From Chryseobacterium sp. 3008163 (lineage in GTDB: Bacteria; Bacteroidota; Bacteroidia; Flavobacteriales; Weeksellaceae), in NCBI RefSeq assembly GCF_003669035.1, contig NZ_CP033070.1, positions 868,001-932,000 on the forward strand: 64,000 bases of DNA, given 5' to 3'. The position numbers and the translations under genes were made by a program. How positions within the stretch are numbered: position 1 is the stretch's first letter; every line of letters starts with the position of its first letter. Below the pieces are notes generated by a model, which worked only from the letters and a program-made list of their open reading frames with translations, made no database searches and was not told where the DNA came from. Below are positions 17,101-24,837 of this stretch, piece by piece.

Positions 17101-18007
17101 TGCTCATCAATCCGATGGCATTTTCAAAAAAGCTTCTAAATCGACGTTCGGAGCTTTCAAGTTTCTGTTTTTCTTCGATTTGTTGGGTAATATTGATACC
17201 GAAGCAGAAAATCTCAGAATTGTTTTGATTTTGTTTAAAATACCATTGTACGATAATAGCAGATGCGTCGTTAATGATTGTGGAAGTAGAAAATGTAACT
17301 TCCTCCTGAATATCTGGCATCTTATTTACTAAAAGTTGCAATTCGTTATTATGACCACCTACAACGCTCAAAAAACTTTGATCTGGAGTTTCTGTTTTCC
17401 TAAACTTGAAAACCTTTTCAAAGACAGGATTAACATCCTTAAGCATCAAATTCTTATCTAGAACACAAATTAGATTATTGGAAATATTAAAAGTCTGCTT
17501 AAAATATTCAGCTTCAATGTTTTTTCTTTTTGCGGTCAGTATATTTGTAACTGCACTTCCTATTTTTTGCAGAGCGGTTACCTGCTTTTCTGTTAATATC
17601 TTAGGCTTAAAGTCAATCACACACAGAGTTCCTAATGCAAACCCTTCGTCATCTAAAAGAGGGATTCCTGCATAAAAGCGAATTCCACCTTCTAATATCA
17701 GAGGATTGTCAGATGATCTTTCGTCTAATAAGGTGTCGTTGATGATGATAACCTCGCCACTTGCAATGGAATATTGGCATAAAGTGCTTTTTCTGTCTAC
17801 AGAATCAAATGCAAGTCCTATACAGCTTTGGATAACCTGCGTATCGCTTTCCATCATACCAATAAGAGAGGCCGGACAATCGGCAATGAGGCACGCTGTT
17901 TCTGCGAAAATATCTAACTGCGGATCTTTTGGCATCTGCAAAAGGTCAAAAAACTTAAGCTTATTAATTCGTCCATATTCATTATCAGGAACAGGGTATT
18001 TATCCAT
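14102..18007 (-). CDS. Large multi-sensor hybrid histidine kinase (GAF, PAS repeats, HisKA, HATPase, two receivers, Hpt)
   Basis: 1301 residues, no membrane segment. An N-terminal GAF domain (~20-155; CPASLIGMMESDTQVIQSCI, FYAGIPLLDDEGFALGTLCV) is followed by four PAS/PAC units (~160-665), HisKA (FLANMSHEIRTPLNGVIGF, His ~682), HATPase (LINLLGNAVKFTEQG; RDTGIGIP; GGTGLGLTI), receivers at ~920-1035 (IILVDYHMPIISG) and ~1065-1185 (IVLMDVQMPVMDG), and a C-terminal Hpt domain with HKLRGTAGTAG (His ~1246). With an internal Hpt it can run a full phosphorelay and hand phosphate to a separate regulator. The sensor set suggests intracellular, redox or small-molecule signals. No partner regulator is adjacent except the decayed remnant after its stop. 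Confidence 0.93.
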   Translation of the reverse strand: MDKYPVPDNEYGRINKLKFFDLLQMPKDPQLDIFAETACLIADCPASLIGMMESDTQVIQSCIGLAFDSVDRKSTLCQYSIASGEVIIINDTLLDERSSDNPLILEGGIRFYAGIPLLDDEGFALGTLCVIDFKPKILTEKQVTALQKIGSAVTNILTAKRKNIEAEYFKQTFNISNNLICVLDKNLMLKDVNPVFEKVFKFRKTETPDQSFLSVVGGHNNELQLLVNKMPDIQEEVTFSTSTIINDASAIIVQWYFKQNQNNSEIFCFGINITQQIEEKQKLESSERRFRSFFENAIGLMSMHDMEGNILAVNEKGRKTLQYSAEEVKGLNLKDLVPEKNWPLLEMYLENINGNLEDMGTMILKSKEGEEMVWMYHNLVETDKEGMPYVVSTALNVTERMSLEKDLLYTKKMLEQTSAVAQVGGWEVNLKANTVFWSQSTKEIHKVDKTFHPDFENALGFYSTESRKKVESLFETAVQKGIPYDEELQLIRNDGVMIWVRVKGIPEFEDEVCTRVFGIIQDIDTFKNIYIELATKEAMLQSFVTYVPTAVAMLDNDLNYLSVSSSWKNEFQMHDTDLIGKNMFTVSPNVPDERKKIYRDALAGKAYVNKNMTLEVPHKEGLQHYNIVVSPWYLSDEVMGGVIVSAQNITESEKTNEELKNAKQMADIANKTKSEFLANMSHEIRTPLNGVIGFSDLLLQTPLNEIQTQYLNYINESGENLLNIINDILDFSKIESGKMELLIEKSNVYDMVSQVINAVLYQSQKKNIELLLNIEPGLPKTIWLDETRLKQILINLLGNAVKFTEQGEIELKVEKLNADDKNINLRFSVRDTGIGIPLEKQQHIFNAFTQENSSISKRYGGTGLGLTISNNILKYMGSNLNLVSELEKGSVFYFDIEIPFEISDQCEDEILKINKVLIVDDNEANRVILQHMLAYKNIDSKLAANGMEALQILLAGERFDIILVDYHMPIISGLETIEKIKQLFNEQNEASPLVILHTSSEEHDVINSFRKEESSYFLLKPIKSEELYKTLRRAIKSSEKELAAAKSVQKEEYFPLMTSPKVLLVDDNPVNMVLNNRMMKSLIPDAKLTEATDGLQALEQCRDQFFDIVLMDVQMPVMDGIEATKQIRLLPEYSAVPIIGITAGNVVGEKEKCLSSGMNDFLPKPLRQNDLLEMLKKYIGTDVQELSEILPHPEGYLDMNLLSEQMGDDDDFKVIFLNLVIQEFDQAKENIKSAVKQKNTEELKKILHKLRGTAGTAGLIMLTEQTSNWEKCIEENMDYNAMEHEIVHEITVGLQLIKDLV

Positions 18008-18860
18008 ATAGTAGCATCTTCTTTTAGAAATGATATTAGTTTTCTTCGGGCTTAAAAATTTAATTATTTTAACTAATAATCGATTATGTAAATAAAATCC
18101 TAAATTACAAATTATTTTACACTTAACTGTAAATCTTTATTTCCAGTAGTATAAAAAGTCTGGAGTTGCTATCTTTGTTGGGACAGAATTTTTATACTTT
18201 TTGCATCTTTAAGGTTATGATCTTCGGGAGTTTAATCAGCTTTTCATAAATCGTTCAGCTCATTCAACTCTTTCTCTTAAATCTTCATTATCAACCAAAC
18301 GGTTAACCTATTCCTTTTTGGTTCAAACGAAACAAAGCCATCATTAAAGGTATTGAAACATATTTAAGTTGTTTTCACTAGAGAGAATTAATTATTTTGA
18401 AATTTGTAAAATTTGCTGTAAATCTTCTAACAAATATTTCGATATTTCTTCGGTTATGGATAAAAGACAAGCGCAGCCAACTAAAGACCTACTATTCCAA
18501 TGCAGATTGTTTTTCATCTTTAAAACTAAATTTCGATACAGTTTACAATATCATCAACTAAAAGAAATTATTTCATGAAAATTAGTTTTGTAATTCTTGT
18601 TTAATTTTGCTCAATCGAACCAAATCATCGATAAAAGTGTTTGAAGATACGCTCGTCTTGTCACTTAATGAGACAACTATTTGATAGTTGTCTCTTTTTT
18701 TATAGACATAACAAATTATTTATCAAACTTTTACAGCTTGACATTTTATGGTTTGAATTTTTTCACTTGAAAACTTTAGCCTATCTAAAATATACAGCCT
18801 AAAAATGCTACATCAGAGATTTCATCGGCATTTAAGTATGGTTTGAAATCTCATTAAGTT
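18008..18860. other. Intergenic region containing repeat copy B
   Basis: Upstream half: AT-rich DNA before the hybrid kinase start, with a TATCTTTG box on the plus strand near 18169 that matches TAnnTTTG but faces away from the kinase. From about 18440 the sequence matches the region before copy D (52060 onward) and runs into repeat copy B. Between 18700 and 18860 nothing recognisable is seen. Confidence 0.55.
18440..18700 (+). repeat. ~70-nt dispersed repeat, copy B, with shared upstream arm and hairpin
   Basis: Core at 18591-18664. The ~150 nt upstream is shared with copy D (ACTAAAGAcCTACTATTCCA and onward). The hairpin GAGACAACTAT (18670-18680) / ATAGTTGTCTC (18684-18694), followed by seven Ts, is a textbook terminator unrelated in sequence to those of copies A and C. 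This copy lacks two bases near GGTCAC. It is the left member of the direct-repeat pair around the redox island and lies 3' of the recombinase gene. Confidence 0.8.
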
Positions 18861-19016
18861 CTAGTATTTTTTCTCTTTTGGCTTATTATAACTTTTTGAT
18901 AATAAATATAATAATTCTAATATGATTTTAGCTTCTTTCTCATTTACCTGAACTCCATTCTTGGCTAAAATAATAATTACTTGTTCTGCTGAAACATTCC
19001 TATCAATGAAATTCAT
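18861..19016 (-). CDS. 51-residue small protein coupled to the recombinase
   Basis: ATG at 19014-19016, TAG at 18861-18863. It starts 14 nt inside the end of the recombinase frame, so translation is probably coupled. The product begins MNFIDRNVSAEQVIIILAKN, continues NEKEAKIILEFLYLLSK and has a charged tail: one amphipathic helix-turn-helix-like unit. From memory, small proteins of this kind often follow serine recombinases in Flavobacteriales, but I cannot name the family. A recombination directionality or accessory factor is a reasonable guess from position and size only. Confidence 0.6.
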   Translation of the reverse strand: MNFIDRNVSAEQVIIILAKNGVQVNEKEAKIILELLYLLSKSYNKPKEKKY

Positions 19017-20490
19017 TTTTCTTATTGTTTTTTCGGTGAGTTTTTTCTGATAATATTTTTGAAAATGCTGGATTTAAATCTAGAGAAAGATCTCCTGTTT
19101 TATAATCAATATCAACTGGAGGAATAAGATTCACAAGATATTTTTTATCCTGAGTATCAAACTCTGAAAATTTTTGAAAAACTTCAATCAATGCTTTATT
19201 CTCTATTTTATTCTTTTTATCAATAGCATTTAATTTAAGAATAGTATCACGTGCCTCCTTCTTAAGATTTTTAATATTGACACTATTTTCTTTTTTAATT
19301 CATTGTAGTCATCAATCTTCAATACTCCCGCAATAAATAATTTTCTACCTCGAGAAAGAGTCAACCACTCCTCTTTTATCTTTCTCTCTATTAATTTTTT
19401 AGAGTATAAATAACTTGCTTTCTGAGTTTTTATATTCTGATCTTCTAAAACATTCTTAAATAATTCAATTGAACTATTTGATAGTACTAATTCTTGAAGC
19501 CTATTTTGATAGCAATCATTAAGAAAAATAGCATTGATCCTGATCCCGCAGCCATGATGACAAAAATAATATGGATATTGTTTAGACCTGCCTTGTACAA
19601 AACATCCAGTCAGTTTTTGATTACAAATAGGACATATCAAGAAACCTCTCAGAAAAATACTCCTCTTAAGTCTTCTTTTCTACCTGTAGTTTTTATTTTT
19701 GTACTAATTAAAGATTGAACCTGATAAAATAATGATTCCGATATCAAAGATTCGTGTAAACCTTTTATCATTTGTTCTTCATTAGAATTAAGTTTGATTG
19801 AAATAAGTCCACAATAAATTGGATTGCGTATGACCCTGAAAAAATGTGACCTTGAACATATCAATCCTTTATCATTAGCTATTTTTCTGATCTCGGATAT
19901 TTTTGGTCACTTTGGACAATTTGATTGAAAACCCATTTTATAATTTCGGCTTCCGGCTCTTTAGGAATGATAGCTTTTTTACCATCCATCAATGTCACAT
20001 TGATATATCCTATTGGTGCTTTATTAGGGTATCTGCCCATCAGCTTCGCTCGCCGAATAACATTAGAAGTATTTTGAGCTCTCCGTGTATTTTCTGCTTC
20101 CGGAACGGCTAAATATACAGCCAGCATTACTGTGCTTTCCGGCACGGAGAAATCTATTGGTTGATCAATAGCCATTGCTGTTGTTTTGTACTTCCGAAGC
20201 TTTCCAATCATTTCATAAGCATACTCCACATTCCGACTGAATCGGTCCCATTTGATGAATAATATGTTCTTATCCTCTCCTCGTGATTTCTTTTTAACTT
20301 CGGAGAATAACTGTTTCCACTCTGGTCGATTAAAATTTTTAGCAGAGTAATCTTCCCGATAAATCCCTTTAACTTCAATATTGTTGTATTTACAATACTT
20401 TAGTAATCTATCCTCCTGCTCTGGCAGGGAATAACCTTTTCTTTTTTGTTCATCCGTACTTACACGGACATATAAGTAAGCTGACTTCAT
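19003..20490 (-). pseudogene. Large serine recombinase, interrupted by three single-base indels
   Basis: The N-terminal resolvase domain starts MKSAYLYVRVSTDEQKRKGY with catalytic Ser11, then FIKWDRFSRNVEYAY and the E-helix region RRAQNTSNVIRRAKLMG. The recombinase domain, a Cys zinc ribbon (LICPICNQKLTGC ... YYFCHHGCG) and a coiled C-terminal part follow. The frame breaks near 19895, 19670 and 19280. At each break one extra base in a short homopolymer (A5, T5, A6) restores homology, giving ~495 continuous codons, normal for the family. Such enzymes insert or excise mobile islands at att sites. It lies between repeat B and the redox island and probably mobilised one of them. Either it is dead or the breaks are sequencing errors. 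Confidence 0.85.
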
Positions 20491-20855
20491 ATAATTGACA
20501 GAAGCGAGTTGACTTTTTACATCCCCTTAATATATCTAAATACATGATTTTATAATGCAAAAAAGATAGCTTTTTTTAGTTCGTAAGATATAAAAGCTTC
20601 TTACCAACCAATGATGATTGATAAAACGCGCATACCACAAATTAAGTATAAATACCTATTTTAAAATGACTTAATTTTAATATTTTTATCAAATAATAAT
20701 ACACCATGAATATCACATTAGATCTTTCCACTCAACGGGGATCATGCTTTACGCACGTCTTTATCATACAACGTAGAAAATCACAGTATTGCAAATTAAT
20801 ACCTGCTACAAAATCTTTTATACTTCAATAAAAATCATAAAATAAACTCAAAACT
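20491..20855. other. Intergenic region between recombinase and redox island
   Basis: 365 nt between the divergent recombinase and tyrosinase genes. It should hold promoters for both, but no clear TAnnTTTG box with a good -33 element was found for the tyrosinase. No gene was recognised. Confidence 0.5.
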
Positions 20856-22325
20856 ATGAATTACATTAGAAAAAATGGATGGATACAGAATATCGATCCT
20901 TCAGATCAATCAAAAGGAAATTTTAGAAATGAAGAAACGTATTGGTACGCTGTAGGAGTTTACTTCCTTCAGCAAATACCAATTTCAGAACCAACTAGCT
21001 GGTGGTTTTATGCAGCTATTCATGGTCAATATGTAACTGAATCAGCTAAAATAAAAAATAAGAATAAATATCTCAATTGGGATAATATTGCCTACATTGA
21101 TCAAGACATGATTAAAGATTTTCCCGATGAATCTATTCAAAAAAAATATTGGGATCAATGTCAACATGGAACTTGGTATTTCTCGGCTTGGCATAGAGGA
21201 TATTTGGTGTCTTTAGAAAAACTATTAAGAGATGTTATTGTTTCGAAAGGAGGACCAGAAAATTGGGCTTTACCATATTGGGATATTGTAAATGAAAAAT
21301 CAATTCCGTTTGAATTTTCCGCTGAAGCTAAATTTATTTTTGATGGAAGCGAATTAAAAAATCCATTATATGTTAAGGAACGTTATGGTACAGGAATTGA
21401 CAATCGTGTTAATAATAATTGTCAAAATACTAATTTTTTTACATCCATAAAAAATATAATAGTTGGATATGGTGGCGGTAAGACTGATTTTTCTCATAAT
21501 GGTAATTTTACGGGTAAACTAGAAAGTAATCCGCATAATATTGGTCATGTTGAAATTGGCTCAGAAAATACAAATCACCAAAGTGGTCTAATGTCTGTAC
21601 CCAATACGGCAGCTTTAGATCCTATATTTTATTATCATCATTCAAATATTGATAGATTATGGAACTCATGGAATAAAATGAGAAATGAGAATCCTGTAGT
21701 TCCAAATTGGCTTAATGGTCCTACATCAATGGGTGATCGAATTTTTATAATGCCATACCCAAACAATTGGAAATACGCTCCAAAAGATGTTAATGATGTA
21801 GATCAAATCAATGTACAGGGGGAAAATTACAGCTATAATTATGATAATCTTGTAAAAATCTTTAAAAATATGGAAGGTATTAATAATAAATTATCGGAAA
21901 ACGAAAATAACCAACCTGAACTTCTTATAGCTACAGAAAATGTTAATGTTTTTAATAGTAAAGTTTTTCAACCGGAATTTCCTTCAATTAATAATTTACA
22001 ATTAAAGAAATCGAATAATATTGATTTAAATAGCAGATACTTTTTATTATTAGAAGGTGTAAAAGGAACTCGTGATTCAAATATTATCGATGTTTTTATT
22101 AAAAATAAACTGGTTGAATCTATTGGTCTATTTGGTTTGTCCTCCGCGAGTGACGAAAATTCTCATCAAGGTGGAAACGGGCTAAATTTTAGTATAGAGA
22201 TTACCAATATATTAAAGACTATCAACAATTTAAACAATATAATACAGTCGGTACATCTTCAATTAGAACATGACTTAAACAAAGATTCATTAACTATCGA
22301 TAGAGTTAGTATTTATAAATTATAA
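20856..22325 (+). CDS. Tyrosinase-family type-3 copper protein
   Basis: 489 residues. CuA ligands: His56 (AAIHGQYV), His104 and His113 (QCQHGTWYFSAWHRGYLVSL). CuB: His227 and His231 (NPHNIGHVEIG) and His261/262 (DPIFYYHHSNIDRLWNSW). These are all six histidines of a di-copper phenol oxidase/catechol oxidase centre. The residue two before His104 is Cys102, as in thioether-containing tyrosinases. A ~180-residue C-terminal beta-like extension follows the catalytic core. No signal peptide is seen. Such enzymes oxidise tyrosine or phenols to quinones. First gene of a plus-strand run; the DUF2182 gene follows after 13 nt. The natural substrate, peptide or small phenol, is unknown. Confidence 0.9.
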   Translation: MNYIRKNGWIQNIDPSDQSKGNFRNEETYWYAVGVYFLQQIPISEPTSWWFYAAIHGQYVTESAKIKNKNKYLNWDNIAYIDQDMIKDFPDESIQKKYWDQCQHGTWYFSAWHRGYLVSLEKLLRDVIVSKGGPENWALPYWDIVNEKSIPFEFSAEAKFIFDGSELKNPLYVKERYGTGIDNRVNNNCQNTNFFTSIKNIIVGYGGGKTDFSHNGNFTGKLESNPHNIGHVEIGSENTNHQSGLMSVPNTAALDPIFYYHHSNIDRLWNSWNKMRNENPVVPNWLNGPTSMGDRIFIMPYPNNWKYAPKDVNDVDQINVQGENYSYNYDNLVKIFKNMEGINNKLSENENNQPELLIATENVNVFNSKVFQPEFPSINNLQLKKSNNIDLNSRYFLLLEGVKGTRDSNIIDVFIKNKLVESIGLFGLSSASDENSHQGGNGLNFSIEITNILKTINNLNNIIQSVHLQLEHDLNKDSLTIDRVSIYKL

Positions 22326-22338
22326 TATCAAGCCATTT

Positions 22339-23076
22339 ATGATTAAAAAAACACTATGGACGATGAGTATTATTACCTGGATTATACTTTTGTTTAATCC
22401 AGGTAATATCATGACCATGGAACACTGTCATGTATCATCAGCTGGCCCATCTATGCAATCTTTCAAAATGTTATTAGAAATGAACCCAATATCTAATCAA
22501 CTTTTAGGATGGACATTAATGGTGATTGCGATGATGTTGCCTAAACTGATTTCACATCTTGAATTATTGAGTTTTCAGACTTTCTCAAAATATCGTTTCA
22601 TTAATTGTTTAAGCTTTATTTTAGGATATTTAGCGACATGGTCTGTTGTAGGATTTGGAATGGTGTGGATTATTATAGGGTTTAATTTAAAATTTCCAAA
22701 CTCATTTGTCCCTGCAATTATAGTTGGAGTTTTAACATTAATATGGCAATTCTCACCTTGGAAACAGATTTTTTTAAATAAATGCCATAAACACACAATA
22801 GTAAGTTCAAGATTTTTAAAAGGTATTTATGAGGCTTTTAAATATGGGTCCACACATGGATTATACTGTGTTGGCGCAGGTTGGGGATTGATGTTATTCC
22901 CTATGCTTTTACCTTTTGGTCATAATTTAGCCATGATTTTAGTAACTATTATTATGCTAACAGAGCATATGGAACATCCTCGAGTTCCTAAATGGGAAAT
23001 TAATTTCAGACTAAAATTTTACAAATTTATATGGTACAAAGTGAGATTTGTAAAATTGTGTAATAATTTTTTTTAG
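22339..23076 (+). CDS. DUF2182-type polytopic membrane protein, putative metal handling
   Basis: 245 residues with about six hydrophobic segments. Motifs match the DUF2182/COG5486 predicted metal-binding membrane family: LGWTLMVIAMMLPKL in helix 2, WQFSPWKQIFLNKCHKH after helix 4, and STHGLYCVGAGWGLM in helix 5. His/Met/Cys-rich spots (TMEHCHV, CHKH, TEHMEHP) could bind copper. Placed 13 nt after the tyrosinase, it may supply or sense copper for it; the function of the family is not established, so this is inference. It is probably in the inner membrane. Confidence 0.72.
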   Translation: MIKKTLWTMSIITWIILLFNPGNIMTMEHCHVSSAGPSMQSFKMLLEMNPISNQLLGWTLMVIAMMLPKLISHLELLSFQTFSKYRFINCLSFILGYLATWSVVGFGMVWIIIGFNLKFPNSFVPAIIVGVLTLIWQFSPWKQIFLNKCHKHTIVSSRFLKGIYEAFKYGSTHGLYCVGAGWGLMLFPMLLPFGHNLAMILVTIIMLTEHMEHPRVPKWEINFRLKFYKFIWYKVRFVKLCNNFF

Positions 23077-23146
23077 TTATCACTACAGAATCTTATTGCA
23101 ATTTAAAAAAAACAATCAACTAAAAAAACTAATAACCTAAATAACC

Positions 23147-24685
23147 ATGAAATCAAAATTTAAAAAACTGATGCTTTTGAGCATTACAACAGCTACTTTA
23201 CTGGGGCTTACATCTTGTAAAAAAGAAACTTACTCTACAACTAAAACAAGCTTAGTAAGTATTTTTGAAGATTACAATAAGAATAACGAAATTAAAAATA
23301 CAGTTGATACCATAGTTCTTGACAATGATCAAATGTTTGTGGACTGGTCTTGGCAAAAATTTTTATGGTTAACGTCAAATTCCGAAGATAATGTTCCTGT
23401 ATTTATGAAAGAATTAAAACAGGTTAATGATTTTGGTGAAGAAATAAAAATAGATTCTTTAAAAAAGAAAGGATTACCATCTTCATATATAAAAGATGGT
23501 AAATTACCATTAATCTTAGATTTGTATCAACAGGCAGACGGAACAAAATTGAGTAGCAAGAGCAATTCTCTCGTAAGATATTCGATACATGCTAATGACG
23601 GAATATTAGAGATGTTTAATTCAGCCAATGCATCATCAATTATTAGCCAAGCAGCTGAAATACTAAAAAATGACAGCTTAAAGCGTTCTATTCGTGAGAG
23701 TAAAGATCAATATCCAGTTGGTGCTACCGAAATTAAAATAGCCTGGATAGAAACATCTCAAGTAGTAGATTCTACTAAAACTTTTAATATAACTGCAATT
23801 GTTAATCAACCTAATAAAAACTTTTACGAAAATTATAATAACGCTGAGCTGCAAAGAATGTCTATGATTGGCTTTCATATATTTACAGTTACAGCAGAGC
23901 ACCCTGAAGGCGTGTGGTCAACTTTTGATCAACGAGATTTAGCACCAGATAGAACAAGTTTTCATGGAGACCCTGTAAATTCTAAATCAGATAAATACAC
24001 ATTATTCGATGGAGGTGCTGTTGGAAATACAGAAGATGGAATTATTCAAGATAAGACCACTCTTACTCCAAAAGTTAAAAATAAAGTATTTCAATCCTAT
24101 CCTGAAGGAGTTAGATACAATCAGGCATCTCAAGGAATGGAGGTTATTAAAGAAGATAAAGAGTTTGCTACAATGATTAAATCTAGTAACGAATTAGCTA
24201 AAAAAGCCCTTACGAATGATAAAGTTAAAATATGGGCGAACTATAAATTTGTCGGCTCTATATGGTCAAAAACTAATGCTCCAATTAATGAGTTGCTAGA
24301 TGGAGATTTATCAAAACCATATGGTACCGGTAATGGGCAAAGTTTTGGTAGTTTAAATTTAGCAAATATCACTATGGAAACCACATTCCAAACAGGAGGA
24401 ATGAATTGTTTTACTTGTCACTCGATGAATAATAATTTATATAGGACAAATACATCAAAAAAAATAAATGTTAAGTCTCCTTTAATTAGCTCACACTTAT
24501 TTGAGAAATACGCAGAATTAAAAGCAGCATTATTAGCAAGTCAAGGAGCAGCCAAAACTGACATTAATAAAGAATTGAATACTAATACAATAAAATCTTC
24601 TAATAATATAGATGAAATTAATAAGTTAAAAAATAGCATAAGGGAATCATCTCGTGAAGAAGCTAGAGAATTACTTAAAAAGTAG
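23147..24685 (+). CDS. c-type cytochrome lipoprotein
   Basis: 512 residues. The signal peptide ends in a lipobox (LLGLTSC, Cys24), so it is probably a lipoprotein outside the cytoplasm. A single haem-c site, CFTCH, is at 421-425, with GGMN before it. The large region before this (~50-400) includes VGATEIKIAWIE, MIGFHIFTVTAEHPEGVWST and TFDQRDLAPDR, a pattern I associate with uncharacterised cytochrome-like proteins found near y4iL/catalase-like genes. A charged, helical tail ends the protein. It could accept electrons from an exported partner or form a peroxidase-like unit. It precedes the catalase-LodA gene by 152 nt containing an inverted repeat. Confidence 0.75.
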   Translation: MKSKFKKLMLLSITTATLLGLTSCKKETYSTTKTSLVSIFEDYNKNNEIKNTVDTIVLDNDQMFVDWSWQKFLWLTSNSEDNVPVFMKELKQVNDFGEEIKIDSLKKKGLPSSYIKDGKLPLILDLYQQADGTKLSSKSNSLVRYSIHANDGILEMFNSANASSIISQAAEILKNDSLKRSIRESKDQYPVGATEIKIAWIETSQVVDSTKTFNITAIVNQPNKNFYENYNNAELQRMSMIGFHIFTVTAEHPEGVWSTFDQRDLAPDRTSFHGDPVNSKSDKYTLFDGGAVGNTEDGIIQDKTTLTPKVKNKVFQSYPEGVRYNQASQGMEVIKEDKEFATMIKSSNELAKKALTNDKVKIWANYKFVGSIWSKTNAPINELLDGDLSKPYGTGNGQSFGSLNLANITMETTFQTGGMNCFTCHSMNNNLYRTNTSKKINVKSPLISSHLFEKYAELKAALLASQGAAKTDINKELNTNTIKSSNNIDEINKLKNSIRESSREEARELLKK

Positions 24686-24699
24686 TTATAATACCCTTA

Positions 24700-24782
24700 A
24701 AATACTGGATCGATATTTAATTTTAAAAATATTTACTTTAAACAAGTCCAAAAAAAGAATATACAAATTCGATCCAGTATTT
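24700..24782. promoter_or_regulatory. Perfect 14-bp inverted repeat between cytochrome and oxidase genes
   Basis: AAATACTGGATCGA (24700-24713) and its exact complement TCGATCCAGTATTT (24769-24782) are separated by a 55-nt AT-rich loop. No U-run follows the right arm, so this is not a standard terminator. It may be a long-range mRNA hairpin that protects or sets levels between the two genes, or a pair of operator half-sites. Confidence 0.5.
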
Positions 24783-24837
24783 AAGACAAAAGTAGCTCTA
24801 CAAAAAGTTAAATAACAAATTAATTAAAACTAAAAAA

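Noticed and set aside
18160..18180. TATCTTTG promoter-like box on the plus strand
   Set aside because: No -33 partner and no plus-strand gene downstream within reach, except possibly a transcript through repeat B, for which there is no direct evidence.
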